A stretch of 64,000 nucleotides of DNA. It comes from Pomphorhynchus laevis. Lineage: Eukaryota; Acanthocephala; Palaeacanthocephala; Echinorhynchida; Pomphorhynchidae. The stretch lies in assembly GCA_012934845.2 (NCBI GenBank), contig WNNJ02003531.1, forward strand, positions 1-64,000. The letters run 5' to 3'. Within the stretch, counting starts at the first letter, position 1. Each line of letters opens with the position of its first letter. A program made the position numbers and the translations under genes. The notes under the pieces were generated by a model that worked only from the letters and a program-made list of their open reading frames with translations, was not told the origin of the DNA and made no database searches. Of the stretch, positions 1-11,373 are shown in pieces.

Positions 1-156
1 CTTCTTTGTATTTCAACTGATATTCGAATTTAGCTTATCACGAGTAAAAAAATCAATAAATGCATTGAATGCGTTCAAATATTTAAAATAGTTTGTTACA
101 CCCCTTATTTTTTCATTTTATAGTGGTATTGGTCTAGCTGCAAATACACAGCTAAC

Positions 157-264
157 ATTTATCGCATATAAAATGATGACACAGGGTAGTAAATACAGTG
201 AAATAACTGCCAATCCAAGCAGCCAGGTGTCATTTATATTATCCACGTCAGGGTGCGCGCAAGT
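157..264 (-). CDS. Putative transmembrane exon of the TMEM131-like gene (exon M)
   Basis: The minus strand reads TCAHPDVDN, then a roughly 20-residue hydrophobic stretch (TWLLGLAVISLYLLPC...). It ends at a possible donor, AAAT|GTTAGC. Human TMEM131 has a Thr-Cys-Ala just before its single membrane span, and the Trp and the spacing look alike, so this would anchor the protein. It is the most downstream exon found, and the cytoplasmic tail would lie beyond the left edge. The acceptor is a problem: no AG lies close before the Thr codon, and an in-frame stop sits three codons upstream (TAA, then two Ser codons, then Thr). It may be a decayed or non-canonical exon, or a lucky reading. Confidence 0.4.
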
Positions 265-2159
265 AGAAGATTAGTGAAATTTGTTAATTACTGTGACAAT
301 AAAAATATTTATGGATCCATTTACTGAAATCTGGCTGTTGTAACTGGACAATATTAATATTATGTCTAGCATAATATTAATATTATGCAATTATAATTAA
401 GTTTTTCATTCCATCCCATATTTTAGTGTCATTTGTAATAGCTTTAAGAGATCATGACCAATTTCGCCGGTTGTGTCGATAATTGCAGATATGATATACC
501 TCTTTGAATTAGATTAATGAGTTCAGCATATTTTGCAATCGTCGAGTTGTATCATCCAATTAAGATAACATTAATTAGATTAATATATTAATCTCTATTA
601 ATAAATATACATGCAATTAGCATATAGTTAATTCTTTCTGCTTTTATCTTTTTGATATATTCTTTATGCATTAATCATGCCCGTTTAATCAGCTAACATT
701 TAACATGGATGCAACTACTGAGCATCCTCAAAGCTAAAACGGGAAACCATCTTGAAGTGCTGACACGTAAGATTGCATTTATCATAGGAAAATATTAGAG
801 TTAATGTGCAATCCATGAATCATTACCATGGGAATGCAATGGTTTATGAATTATTTTCCCAATGGGAATATCAGGCAGTGGTACACTTTTAAATTTGTCA
901 GGCATGTTATTTACCGACGCTAGATGCAATTTGGTTATGACAATTTGTTCTTTTTAACAACTTGTTATAGCCAAATTAAAGAATTATATTGAATTAATGC
1001 AATATACCAATCCAAATAGACACAAAACGTACTGATCCAAAAATCACTCTATGTACAACGACAAATACTGCTAGAATATTTTAAAATCGATAGCATTCTA
1101 AGATGATCTGGTAAAGTATAACAATTTGTCACATAAATATATATTCCACAAACCAGACATTGCCTAGAATCCGACCTTTTGTACAATCCACAAATCTTAC
1201 AAATATAATATATCTATTGCGTTTGTTGATTTATTAAAACACTTAGAAAAATATAAGCGAGTGATATTTATTTTGCTAGAGTTGAAAAACACGGATTCCC
1301 GCAATAGACTATCAATATTATTGGAAATGAAAACATTCTTTGTAAAAAGACAACAAAGAAGCTTAAGAGATTACAAAAATACTGATCTAATATTGACAAG
1401 CCACAAATACGCGATCATCAACTGTTTAAAACTGAGAAGACTATTTATCAGACTATTTCGTTTAACAACGAAATAGTCTATTGATTCTAACAGTCTACTC
1501 ACCACTAAAAAGAAATTTAGTTCAAACAAAAACCATTATGACACAAGAATAAGTGAGTTTAAGAATATGAGTCCAATAATACGGGTCAAATATATAACAC
1601 GAGTAAATAATATGAGCAATTAAAAATGTAATTTTAAGTATACAATTTAAACCAAACGAACGCAACACATAAACATAAAGAAACATACACTAGCGATTTA
1701 TATTAATTTAGGTTTATTATTAATTTAACGTTTGGTTTCCTATCCAAACGTTAAAAACGATACCATGTTTTAAATATTTTTTGTTTTATTAATTAAGATT
1801 ATATTATTAGTTTAACGTTTGGTTTCTTTTTGTTGTTCGTCGTAAATAATTATTTTACTATTTTTAATTATTTAATATCAATTCTTATGCTGCTCCAAAT
1901 GTCTTAGTTGCCATGCTTACAGCTCAAGGCCAGCCCACGTTAATCTAAGCTGATTCCATCATATTCGCATTAAGCCAAAGCTTGATTAATAATTAAAGTT
2001 GGCAGAACTCAAACGAGATTTGCGAAACTCAAACAAACGCTGTGCACAAGAATAAAGAAACATCGCAGCGATATAGGAAAAAGTCCTATGCTGAATTATA
2101 ATTTTTTAAATCATTTTCAAAATGATTTATTTCGTTTCTCAATAGAATAAATCCGTTCA
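265..2159. other. Intron, no gene recognised
   Basis: AT-rich intron between the putative membrane exon and exon B. Beyond the small hairpin it holds a short inverted pair, AACGTTTGG and CCAAACGTT (1,727-1,752), and a partial repeat of it near 1,815. Confidence 0.5.
1451..1478. repeat. Perfect 12-bp hairpin
   Basis: GACTATTTCGTT and AACGAAATAGTC flank a 4-base loop. No terminator role is claimed in a eukaryote; it may be the remnant of a MITE. Confidence 0.6.
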
Positions 2160-2700
2160 ATGAAGGGTGTCTAGACTAATAAACGAAGAGTATGAACAAA
2201 TAATAGAAGGTGTAATAGATAAATACAAGGTGTTTCAATCTATACAAATAAAATGTGATTCAATGGGAGGTAATAGTAGCCCAATTATACCTGACCCATA
2301 TTTAAGCTTTTTAGAATATGATTTTGTTCATAACTGTGGAAAAAATAAGTCTAAATTGAACAACGATATGAAATATACGTTTCGATACATTGATGATATG
2401 TGTATTTAATTCTGAGAAAATACTTCATTAGCATGTATTTAATCCCGCTGCCATATGGGGTTGAGGAATAGAGGCCGAAATATAATAACATAGCAGTTCC
2501 TCGTGATAATCTCTAATCCTTATTCGGATACATCGTCTGTTATTTATTAGTCAATTCATAACAATTGACTTTTATTTTAAATTTCAATTTTAAATTTTAA
2601 CTTGATATAAAATAAAATTTTATAACAATTACTTAAATATAAATAAAATATTATATAACTATTTACTATTATAAAACACTAATGTAGACGTATGAAGTGC
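2160..2700 (+). mobile_element. Penelope-like element fragment, RT core plus terminal repeat
   Basis: The open frame 2,167-2,409 reads QIIEGVIDKYKVF, SMGGNSSPIIPDPYLSFLEY and FRYIDDM. The MGGN-SP box and F-R-Y-I-D-D are the Penelope RT signature, not that of LINEs. The same words occur in the larger element at 32.3-39 kb. It is followed at once by the shared terminal repeat. It sits in the intron between exons B and M of the host gene. It is 5'-truncated and decayed. Confidence 0.75.
2430..2620 (+). repeat. Penelope terminal repeat, copy a
   Basis: It contains CATAGCAGTTCCTC, then CTCTAATCCTTATTC and GTTATTTATTAGTCAATTC, shared with the copies at 2,885, 28,510 and 32,640. It follows a Penelope RT frame, so it is probably the element's 3' terminal (pLTR-like) region. 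Helix-forming parts are described under findings. Confidence 0.7.
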
Positions 2701-2884
2701 TAACCATAATTTAAGTGTATGAAGTGATAGCTTCTTGTTACACATAATAGCATTGTATTTGTAACAACGCCAAAAATTATGACTTGGCAAAAGTTAGATA
2801 ACCAGATTGGAAATATCCGTAAGTACTAAAGACTTTAATTTTAGATCTTTTAAATGCAACAGAAAAAATTGTAAAGTTTGTGAT

Positions 2885-3250
2885 GCATATTTCTCTAATA
2901 TAAAAAACTGATAACATAGCAGTTCTATTTGATTGCATATATTCCTTATTATGATATATCGTTTCTTATTGACAGTCAATTGATAAAAAATTAAATTTTA
3001 TCCTAAATTTCAATTTTAAATTTATATAAATTATATCAAATCTTATATAACAATTATAACTTATTTATGATTATTTATTATTTAATTATTAATTATTTAA
3101 TTTTTATTTATATTTTTAATTTAAAAATAGTATAATAATACTATTATATTTAATTTATAATATGTAGACTCAGCTGATCTGATTTTCAATTTGCTTGAAC
3201 TTCTTTGATCTAAGTGTTGACTTTAAAAAATGTTATATAAGAGTGTGCAA
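2885..3250 (+). repeat. Penelope terminal repeat, copy b (diverged)
   Basis: GATAACATAGCAGTTCTA, then ATTCCTTATTATGATATATC and GACAGTCAATTGATAAAA match the other copies with more change. The match seems to run on to GTAGACTCAGCTGATCTG near 3,165, also found inverted near 32,350. It lies directly after copy a, as a tandem terminal repeat would. Confidence 0.5.
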
Positions 3251-3741
3251 ATAACGTGCCTAGCAAACAAATTTTATGACACTCGAAAACAATTTTATGC
3301 TATACGATATTAAATATAAAAATAAATATTATGTTATTAACAATATTATATTTCACAAATTAAATGGTAATTAATAACTAATTTAATAAATTAATTTATT
3401 AACAATATTATTTTCGGATATTAAATTTGAATAATTAATTAGTAGTTTAAGATTCTATTTTTATAGAAAACTATTTGATATTAAATAGTAATGAATTAAA
3501 TATTATCAAAAGATAATAATAACTGATTAAATGAAAATCAATTTGAAACATATTTACTTGAGTTATCTAAATGAATCAATTATATATAATAATTTAAAAT
3601 TATGGACTATTATAATAATTATATACTCATATTAAATTACATTTATAGCAGTATAACTATTAATTATGTATCACAGATTAATGATTACGACATAAATATA
3701 TAAAAATCAAAACGTAATCTATAATTGTTGGTATACCTTAC

Positions 3742-3926
3742 TTTAAGAATACGGGTTTCATTTGGTTTAATATATAAAGTATCCTGAAATGTGTAGAATT
3801 TGAAACTTGGAGGAATATTAATATCGATTAAGTTGACACCAATTTGTCCGTAATTGGATACTCTGATGAAAAATACCAAATCGTATTTGCGTTCGACGAT
3901 TGATGTAAAATGTATTTTAGATAATT
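3742..3926 (-). CDS. TMEM131-like exon B (membrane-proximal Ig-like/PapD-like domain)
   Basis: This exon has an acceptor (TTAAATTAG) and a donor (AAA|GTAAGG) and encodes about 61 residues. Key stretches are FFIRVSNYGQIGVNLIDINI and IKPNETRILK. The beta-strand pattern, the N-x-GQ motif and the later PNE-R segment resemble the last ectodomain module of human TMEM131 (FKVENTGQ... then ...NASRDI). Its phase (2 bases in, 0 out) fits exon A. There is a glycosylation sequon (NET). The protein would be a secretory-pathway membrane protein that assists collagen export, by known family role; nothing here tests that. An integrin alpha calf domain was considered and fits less well. Confidence 0.6.
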
Positions 3927-3974
3927 CTAATTTAAGTTCAATGAGAAAAAAGGTTATCTGACAGGGCCATTTAC

Positions 3975-4132
3975 TTGACATTATCTTGAGCTGTTGGAGT
4001 GATGAAAGTTGGTATTCGATATCGGCGGTAGCCATTCCGCTAGCGTATTTTACTTGCTGTTTATTAAATCGTAAATCAAATTGACTCCCACTAGCGTTTA
4101 TAACAATAGCGTTGACCATTTCGTTGTGTGAT
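3975..4132 (-). CDS. TMEM131-like exon A
   Basis: The acceptor is TTTGTTTGCTACCAG and the donor A|GTAAAT. The exon encodes SHNEMVNAIVINASGSQFDL, then a polar stretch ending LQQLKIMS. The run VNAIVINASGSQFDLRF resembles MDAVMVQGQGTTENLRV of human TMEM131. The phase joins correctly to C2 upstream and to B downstream, and the short intron to B is only 48 bp. It has a glycosylation sequon (NAS). Confidence 0.6.
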
Positions 4133-5884
4133 CTGGTAGCAAACAAAAAATTCAAAAATGCACCGATTTTTATAACAAATGACAACTAATTTATAGAGAT
4201 TTGCATAAAATAGGAAAAGTTTAAATATTTTAGATATTTAAATATATAAAATATCCAAAATATAATAAATCTAAAATAAATAATATATATTTAAATGTAT
4301 TTAAATTAATATAATATATTTAAATGTTTAAAAATAATAAAGAAACAAATTTTAAATAATTCGTAATTTTATCTTAATTCATCTATTATTTTATTAGTTA
4401 AAAACTTTATGTTAAAGCTAATATTTTAAGATAAAAATATTAAAATTTATATAAATGTCAATATATAAAAGTTAATATATATGTTACATTTATATTAATA
4501 TATTTTTATTACTTATCTCTTTATAATTCCGAAATTATACGTGTCATTTATGTTCTTAATGATACTTTTAAAGAGGTATTAAAGTAGAATAAAACAAGCA
4601 CAGAAACGGTTGTTATCCAAATAAATGGTTAAATATCAACTGAAAGGTAAAGTCTAGACCGAAATTTATAATAATAAACAAGAATTTAAATAATCAACAA
4701 TTGAAGCAGCATTTTTCTACTTGTTCTGGCAATTAATCTTTACTTGTTATGTTAAATAAGCGATCAACTGTTTCTAGTAGATATCTGACAGCAAATTAAT
4801 ATAATAATTTAATAATTAATAATTAATTATTTAAATTAATAATTTTGAATAATTAAATAATTAAATAATTTTGAATATTAATAATTGGATAAAATAATTT
4901 TGTATTGAGGATGATAGCAGCTTGCCATCAAAAATTTTACTTTTAATAAAAAGTAATTTCACTTTCTCCACTAATTTAAAATATTTTTCTTAATAAGATT
5001 TTTTCAAAAAATCTTATTTAATCTTTTTAAAAAATCTTATAAAAATCTTATTCAGATAATTTAAACATAATGCGAATTCATCGGTTAGTGTTTATTTTTG
5101 ATTGTCGATAGTTCACATTACCAACCACCAGCCTGAAATGAACATTAACAATCCAGCTGACGATGCAAAGAATAATATAATGCATCTGAAGTCAAATTGT
5201 TAAGTCCTTACATACATTAAGCGTTATCCTGATATTTAACGTCATCGTTATCCTGATATTTATCGTCATAGCAATTCATACTGTTCTGTATAAAATACTT
5301 GCGTGTTTTATAATTTAATGTCAAGTATCATGAAGCAGGTAATGATTTAAAGATTCATAATTTAATGTTAAGTATCATTAAGCAGGTAATGATTTGAAGA
5401 TTCAAAAATTTAATAAAGGTACATTAGACCAATTTCCTACCGACAAATTGTCGAGAGCGTTTTAAATCATTACACAATGTTGTTGTATAGTCCTTTCTAC
5501 GAGTTCTATTTTATTACAATTAATAGATGACTAGATAAAAGCTGAAAAAAATACGTTACTTTGTACAAGTAAAATACAAAAATATTATTAGAAATACAAA
5601 AGAGTAGTTTAATTTAATATAATCTAATTTAAATCTAGTTTTATTATTTATATTTAAATATATTGTTTAAATTAAACTTATTATTTTAAATTTATTTAGT
5701 TTTAAATAAAATATAACATAATTAGATAAATATTAATTTAATATGATTAAATATAAAATATTAATTTAATACGATTAAAATTTTATAATATTTTAATAAA
5801 ATTTCATTTAAAAGTAACTTAACCTTCTTTTTAGCAGAAACGCAAAATATTTTAAATTCTTTTTACCAAAAACAAAATGCTTAC
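4133..5884. other. Intron between exons A and C2
   Basis: Very AT-rich. A short duplicated sentence, ATAATTTAATGTYAAGTATC, occurs at about 5,310 and 5,357. Nothing else stands out. Confidence 0.5.
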
Positions 5885-5961
5885 CTGATGTTTAGCATTA
5901 CGCTATGATTACCTGGTTTAAGAGGCAAATAGTGAACGGTAAACGCTAATGAAGTTACATT
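5885..5961 (-). CDS. TMEM131-like exon C2
   Basis: A 77-base exon with acceptor ATATAAAG and donor AG|GTAAGC. It encodes NVTSLAFTVHYLPLKPGNHS, then VMLNI. The pattern matches the TMEM131 segment in which a V-x-V-x-F-x-P strand is followed by a short loop and an L-I-I-V-R strand. Two sequons (NVT, NHS) fit a lumenal domain. Entry is phase 0 from exon C, and exit leaves 2 bases that exon A completes as Arg. Confidence 0.6.
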
Positions 5962-6053
5962 CTTTATATATCCTGTACAAAATGTATTACTAATACATTC
6001 AAACGAATCCTAGAGACATTTTTATCTTTAATTTTAACATGAATTTTAATTAC

Positions 6054-6167
6054 CGATGTTCTCAACAAATACACGCAATCCTGATCAGTAACGGGGTTAA
6101 GATTTTCAATCGATACTGATATGTTTAGATAAACATACACTTTCCAACTAATCAGAATATCTCTTGC
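6054..6167 (-). CDS. TMEM131-like exon C
   Basis: A 114-base, 38-codon exon, phase 0 at both ends, with acceptor GGTTATAAG and donor TCG|GTAATT. It encodes ARDILISWKVYVYLNISVSI, then ENLNPVTDQDCVYLL. It reads as two beta strands flanking a polar loop with a single Cys. Identity rests mainly on position and phase: it continues exon E and leads into C2. Confidence 0.5.
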
Positions 6168-8012
6168 CTTATAACCAAAAATATAGAAAGTTGAATATAT
6201 AAGTTGCATTCTATATATATAGAATGCAAATATTACATACCTGGGAATAGCCAATCGGACTTTGAAAAAATTTTATTATCGTAGAACTGCCGTTAAATTA
6301 ATCAGACAATGTAAGCATTATAAATTATTTAAATAAACGGTTACTTGTTATCCATTAAATCTTCGCTTGAGTAGTTAATTGAAGATAATATTTCCTCAAA
6401 AAAATTAGAAACTATAATGATGAATGTCAGATATCTACTTGGAGATACATGTATTAAACTTTTATTACAGATGAAGTTAGAATTAAATATAATGCTTATA
6501 TACAAATATAAATATTTGTATAAATATATAATTTTTTATAATATATATTTTATAGTATATAAATATACATTATTTATAAATATATAATTTATATATAGAT
6601 TATATAAATATATAAATATTTGTATATTTGCTTACAAATACACAAAGATAGTATACAAATATAAATATTTATATACAAATTATGTGTATAAAAATAAACA
6701 TTTCAATTTGTTGCCTTGAATAAAAATACTTAAAATTATGGTTTTAATCTACCTGCGATTGTGCAGCTAAAACTGTTTATTAATTTTATTTATTATTTAC
6801 TAACTTAGAGTGTCCGTCATAATTTACAGAAACTGCAAAAATTAAATGTCCAGCAGCATTATTAGAGAAGAATTTCGGGAACGAGTAAAGTTCAACAGAA
6901 TTTTATGTAACTTTATTTTTAAGGCTTATATGCTTTAAAAATGCAATTGAAGATCCTTGCTAATCATAACTGAATTATCAAAAATGGCTTAATGATTGTC
7001 GTGCGGAATGGTCTCACTCTCTCGTGAGAAATTCATAAAAGAAGTTAGCTGATATAAATAAGATATGCGCTGGCATCAGCCAGTGCTTATAGAACTCTAT
7101 TATGCTACTAGAGTTGTTCTAGTACCTCTTATACATGACTCGTGTCTGTGCCGTCTACCAGTGCTCCTCTACATTCAGTAGTGGGAGGGATCTGGGACTT
7201 ATGAGTCATTGTGATGACGAAACGATACTTGTTACTATTATCGCTGTTCTTCCGCGTCTGGATTAAATGATTGGTTACGTAATTCAAGTGGAATGATCCC
7301 ACTCCCACTTGAGAAATTTATATGATTTCAAAAGACAATCAAAGCTTACCATAACTGAATTACCAAAAAATAGTAATTCTCAACAGAAATATAAGACATT
7401 TTAATAGACAGTAAATTTAAAAAAATTAAATAATAAAATAATCATATTTTATAATTAATATACAGAATGCTTTCTTAGGAATTTCAAAATAAACTTAAAA
7501 ACCTTTTAAACCTTTTTAAAATGTTATAATAATCTAAGATGCTCATTTACACAAGTCTCTTAATAATATTATATAATATTATATAATAATATTCATAATA
7601 TTCTACAAACTCACAGCAATCTGAACAATAATCCAGATGCCAGAAAAACTAGCCTCTTTAAGTTTTTAATCAGTAGTTTAAATGAAATTAATGAAATCTG
7701 AAAATGTTTAAGATTCATCGAATGTAAAATATAAACAATGTCAGCTAGTCAGCCGGGCAAATTATAATAAATTTATAATTTCTCTTGGAGCTCAAATTTG
7801 TAGATTTTGTTTATTTGTCAACAAAATTATTTATTTTGCTGATTTTTCTAATTTGGTGAAGTAATTCAAAATTTGTTTAAATAAAATCTAAAAAACTTTA
7901 AACTTTAAACTTAAAGTTTAAAGTTTAAACTTTAAACTTTAAACTTAAACTTTTTAAAGTTTAAATGTTTAAAGTTAGATTCGGATAAATTCAGATTTGA
8001 ATTAGATAAACA
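6168..8012. other. Intron with a GC-richer island
   Basis: Mostly AT-rich. Bases 7,000-7,330 are clearly richer in GC. A 35-base segment (GGAATGRTCYCACTC, then TGAGAAATT) occurs at both ends of this island, 285 bases apart. A 60-codon open frame on the minus strand (7,310-7,130) matches no family I know. Confidence 0.4.
7890..7977. repeat. Palindromic AAACTTT repeat
   Basis: AAACTTT and its reverse complement AAAGTTT alternate, so the stretch could form hairpins. It lies near the broken exon D copy. Confidence 0.8.
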
Positions 8013-8100
8013 TGCGATCTGGAAAGTTTAAAACTACTATTTAGATCAGTCATAACAGGAACGGAGGTTGCTTCTCGGTGGTTAAAATTTCGAAATGCGA
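8013..8100 (-). pseudogene. Partial duplicate of exon D
   Basis: This stretch repeats the acceptor side and first third of exon D with substitutions: it reads REATSVPVMTDLNSSFKLS where exon D reads RETTPVPVMLDLNSNFKLS. The match stops inside the exon, and no donor or remaining codons follow. It is therefore a broken local duplication within the same intron, not an alternative exon. Confidence 0.55.
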
Positions 8101-8528
8101 TATGAAGATTACATTCGTAACTATAAGTTACGCAACTTAAAATACTCTTAAATATTTAAAAATACCAAAATGTTTATATTCAATGAACATCTGGAGCAAT
8201 AAATGTGTTAATATATGGAAGATATATAACTCCTTACCATATGGCAATAATATTATAAAAACCATAATAATACCATTGCTTTTTGTTCATTTAAAATATC
8301 ACGCGCGTATAAATACATCGATAGCCGTGAAATATTTAAAATATAAACGAAAGATGCCTTGTTATCTTATAATATTCTTATATATTTAAAAATACCAACA
8401 TGTTTATATTCAATCGACAGATAATCTAAAAAAAATAATTTTAAATTTAAAAATTAAATTTTCTTGAATTTGTGAGTACAAAAATCGGGATAGGTCATTT
8501 TGTAAAACCAAACTCATACAAGATTTAC

Positions 8529-8579
8529 CTGAAATGACGAATCTACATTAACGTGAAGCTCGCAATACTCACTGTTTAT
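8529..8579 (-). CDS. TMEM131-like exon E
   Basis: A 51-base, phase-0 microexon with acceptor GACGTTCAG and donor TTTCAG|GTAAAT, encoding INSEYCELHVNVDSSFQ. Both splice sites are strong and it lies only 47 bases downstream of exon D in the same phase. It would be a beta strand of a lumenal Ig-like module. Confidence 0.5.
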
Positions 8580-8626
8580 CTGAACGTCAATCCGTAATTT
8601 GATAAATTTTACAATTTAAAACATAC

Positions 8627-8797
8627 CTTAGTGCTCGTATTAAGATTCGTTAGATTTATAGTAAACTCTCCAAGATTGGTATACCACATTACTGTTGTGT
8701 TATTAGCTAATTGATCACATGTTTGCTGGAAGGAAAGTTTAAAATTACTATTTAGATCAAGCATAACCGGAACTGGGGTTGTTTCTCTTGGGTTAAG
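8627..8797 (-). CDS. TMEM131-like exon D
   Basis: A 171-base, 57-codon exon, phase 0 at both ends, with acceptor TTTTCAAAG and donor ACTAAG|GTATGT. It encodes LNPRETTPVPVMLDLNSNFK and then CDQLANNTTVMWYTNLGEF. It has several N-glycosylation sequons (NNT/NTT, NLT, NTS), as expected of a lumenal domain. No close family match was recognised in this exon alone; it is assigned by its neighbours. A partial copy lies about 0.7 kb further downstream. The exon before it is missing, since exon F ends in a phase that does not fit. Confidence 0.5.
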
Positions 8798-9304
8798 CTT
8801 TGAAAATAGAAAATACGATAAATGAAACGTTCACTTAATTGAACTTTGCCATTAACTAATTTTTATAAAATGCATTGAATCAAAATAAGACTCACTGGGG
8901 ATTGTATAAATAATTGAGAGAAAAGGCTCTATCGAGCAGTGAAATAAAGAAAACATAATTCTTTAAATATTTCGCCTGCTATTTATAAGTATTTTCAATT
9001 ACATTGCATGTTACCAGAATAAACATTCCTTTTAAGAATTAAATTAATTATTAAATTAATTTAATAATAATTTTTAAATTAACAACTTATTATGATAAAC
9101 AGCTTTGTACATTGAATATTTAAAGTATTATAATTATTTAAGCCATCTAGCTTTCTTCAGGATACGTTTAAGTCTATCCAGTCGGCTTTCGCCAACCAGT
9201 TAACCGTAACGGATAAACCCCAGGTATTTTACTCGACTTGTGAAGACAAGGAGGGGTTGATTAGTCAAAATAGAGGAGAGCGCAGAGAGTGATAATCTCT
9301 TAAG

Positions 9305-9862
9305 TTATTGCTTTGTCGCAGGAGCGCCATGAAAGACAACCACCTGCGATTTGGAGGAGTTTAGAACAAGGTTGGAAATGGGCAGCTGATCTTTTAATCT
9401 TGTAAAGAAACGGCTGATGCCAGAGACTACATCTTTGCACTTGCGACTAGAGAACAGGGCTGTGATATCATCAGCGTATACCACAAGATGTTGATCGCGT
9501 TTGAATTTTTTGTAGAGTTCAATGGAGGCAGCAAGATACAATATTGGAGAGAGTGGGGAGCCTTGAGGCACTCCTGTAATAGGGTAGAACTGACGTGAAT
9601 CAGGGTCGTCTTCATAGAAGAATCGCTTGGTGTATAGCAATATTTCCACCCTGTTAACAATTCTCGCAGGCAACCCGAGGGACATGAGAGAAGAGATAAT
9701 AAAAGGAATGAAGATGCGGTCAAATGCAGCAAAGTCAAGGTTAACAGCCACATCAAGCTGATGACTGTTATCTTGACAAAACTGCTCCACTTCACCTATT
9801 GCTGAATGGACCGAGCGATATTTTACGTACCCATGAAAACCTGGTGGGATATTATTTCGCAT
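9305..9862 (-). pseudogene. Reverse transcriptase fragment, LINE copy 1
   Basis: A 185-codon open stretch covers RT palm motifs: IPPGFHGYVKYRSVHSAIGE, then NLDFAAFDRIF, TGVPQGSPLSPILY and VVYADDITALF. The YADD catalytic box and the GVPQGS box are intact. Closely similar residues occur in copy 2 (20,340-21,206). Confidence 0.8.
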
Positions 9863-11373
9863 ACTTAGATGATCACGGATTTTACGCGCAAGCGCTTTTT
9901 CGTAAATGGAGATGAGGGAGTTTTGAATCGAAATGGGTCGCAGATCTTTAGGACATGAAATCTACTTCTTTTTAGGTAAAAAAACACGACGGCTGATGTT
10001 TATTCCAGCAATGTCGGACGGGGAGGCTATAAGCATTGTTATGGCGACCTGCTTTCTCTGACTGTCTGTCAAAAGCTGGCAAACACGAGTGAAGAGTGTC
10101 GCATGGGTTCTGGAGGTGCACTGGAGTGGCCTTTATGAGGTAAGGATATCTGTAACAGACAAATCCCTACTCCTGAAGTCACACCAAGGCGGGATTGGTT
10201 GGGGTGCTAGGATGGCTCCATAATTGTGTAGGGATAGTGACTCCTCCAGAACTTTATCAAGGCCTATTCTAACTATCCAGCCTAATGCTCTATCCTTCAA
10301 ACAGACAAACTTCTTGAATATCTTCCAGAAGGAATACTGAGAAGGGCTAAGGCGAGAAATGCTTGTCGTATCTCTGCTCAGCTGAAACCTATATTTAGTG
10401 CTCCAGTATTCATTCGAGAGTGCTTGTCTGGTGGAAAGAGAGAGATTATGAAGGTTTAGCATTTTAGCTAGGACCTTGAGTTTTGCTGGAGTGGGATTGT
10501 ATATACGACTTTTTCTAGGTAGTCGATAGTATCGCGGTAGCTTGTGAGAGGTAGACTGAGAGGTAAACAGACTACCTTCATGAGAGGTAGTCTGTTTTTG
10601 ACTCGACTGCTCAGTACAGATGGGTTTCAACAACCACATCTTATGAAGCGGTAATATGTCGAGGAGTGAATTAGTTGTTGAGTAATGAAAGGTGGGTGAT
10701 GGTGGTTTGTGAATAAGATAGTCGTTCCTGGCTCTGCGGTTTGTTGCATTAATCCAACGACCAGTTCTGTCGTTGAAGTCACCAAGTAACATGTCATAGC
10801 CAATACCTAATATACTATCCAGAAGGTCACGGTTCTTGTGAATTTCTCCTGGCCGTATATAAATATTGGCTATACTGATGCATTTACCGTTCTTACGAAG
10901 TGATATAGCTAAACAAGATAGGGCTGGACAAGAATATTTAAGAAGGAGTGAAGATCTTAGGGAACATTAAACTAAGGTTAAAAGACCTTGAGATGAAGAG
11001 GAGTGAAGAGGGGTTATATACGGAGTGAAGTGGGTGTATATATGCTGAGGGATAAATCGAGTAATTTCCTGAGGGATACGGATAGACCGCGTCTTCTGAA
11101 GGACTATAACATCTGCATCTCTACCAGATAAAAGGCTAAGGGCAGAAGCACCTCCCGAATTCCACTGAAGGATATTCAGTGAAAACGGCTCTTGATTACT
11201 TTGCATTGTGTTAGTTTAGCTGGAAAAGGATTGCCACACCCTAGACAGAGTTAGGGGTGGAAGGATTGCACTCTCCACCACTAGCGCCACCCAGAGTATT
11301 ACTTGCCCCCGGGCATTATCATCATTTCCCTTTGAGACGCTTATATTACAGCCCTTCAGCATTTTGCCGATCT

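Noticed and set aside
2794-2979. 61-codon minus-strand ORF
   Set aside because: It overlaps the diverged Penelope terminal repeat and is antisense to it; composition is AT-driven.
3742-8797. Integrin alpha calf domains
   Set aside because: The lumenal beta-sandwich look and glycosylation sites fit at first. However, no FG-GAP repeats or integrin-type Cys pattern occur in the upstream exons, and the N-terminal exons resemble the PapD-like start of TMEM131 better.
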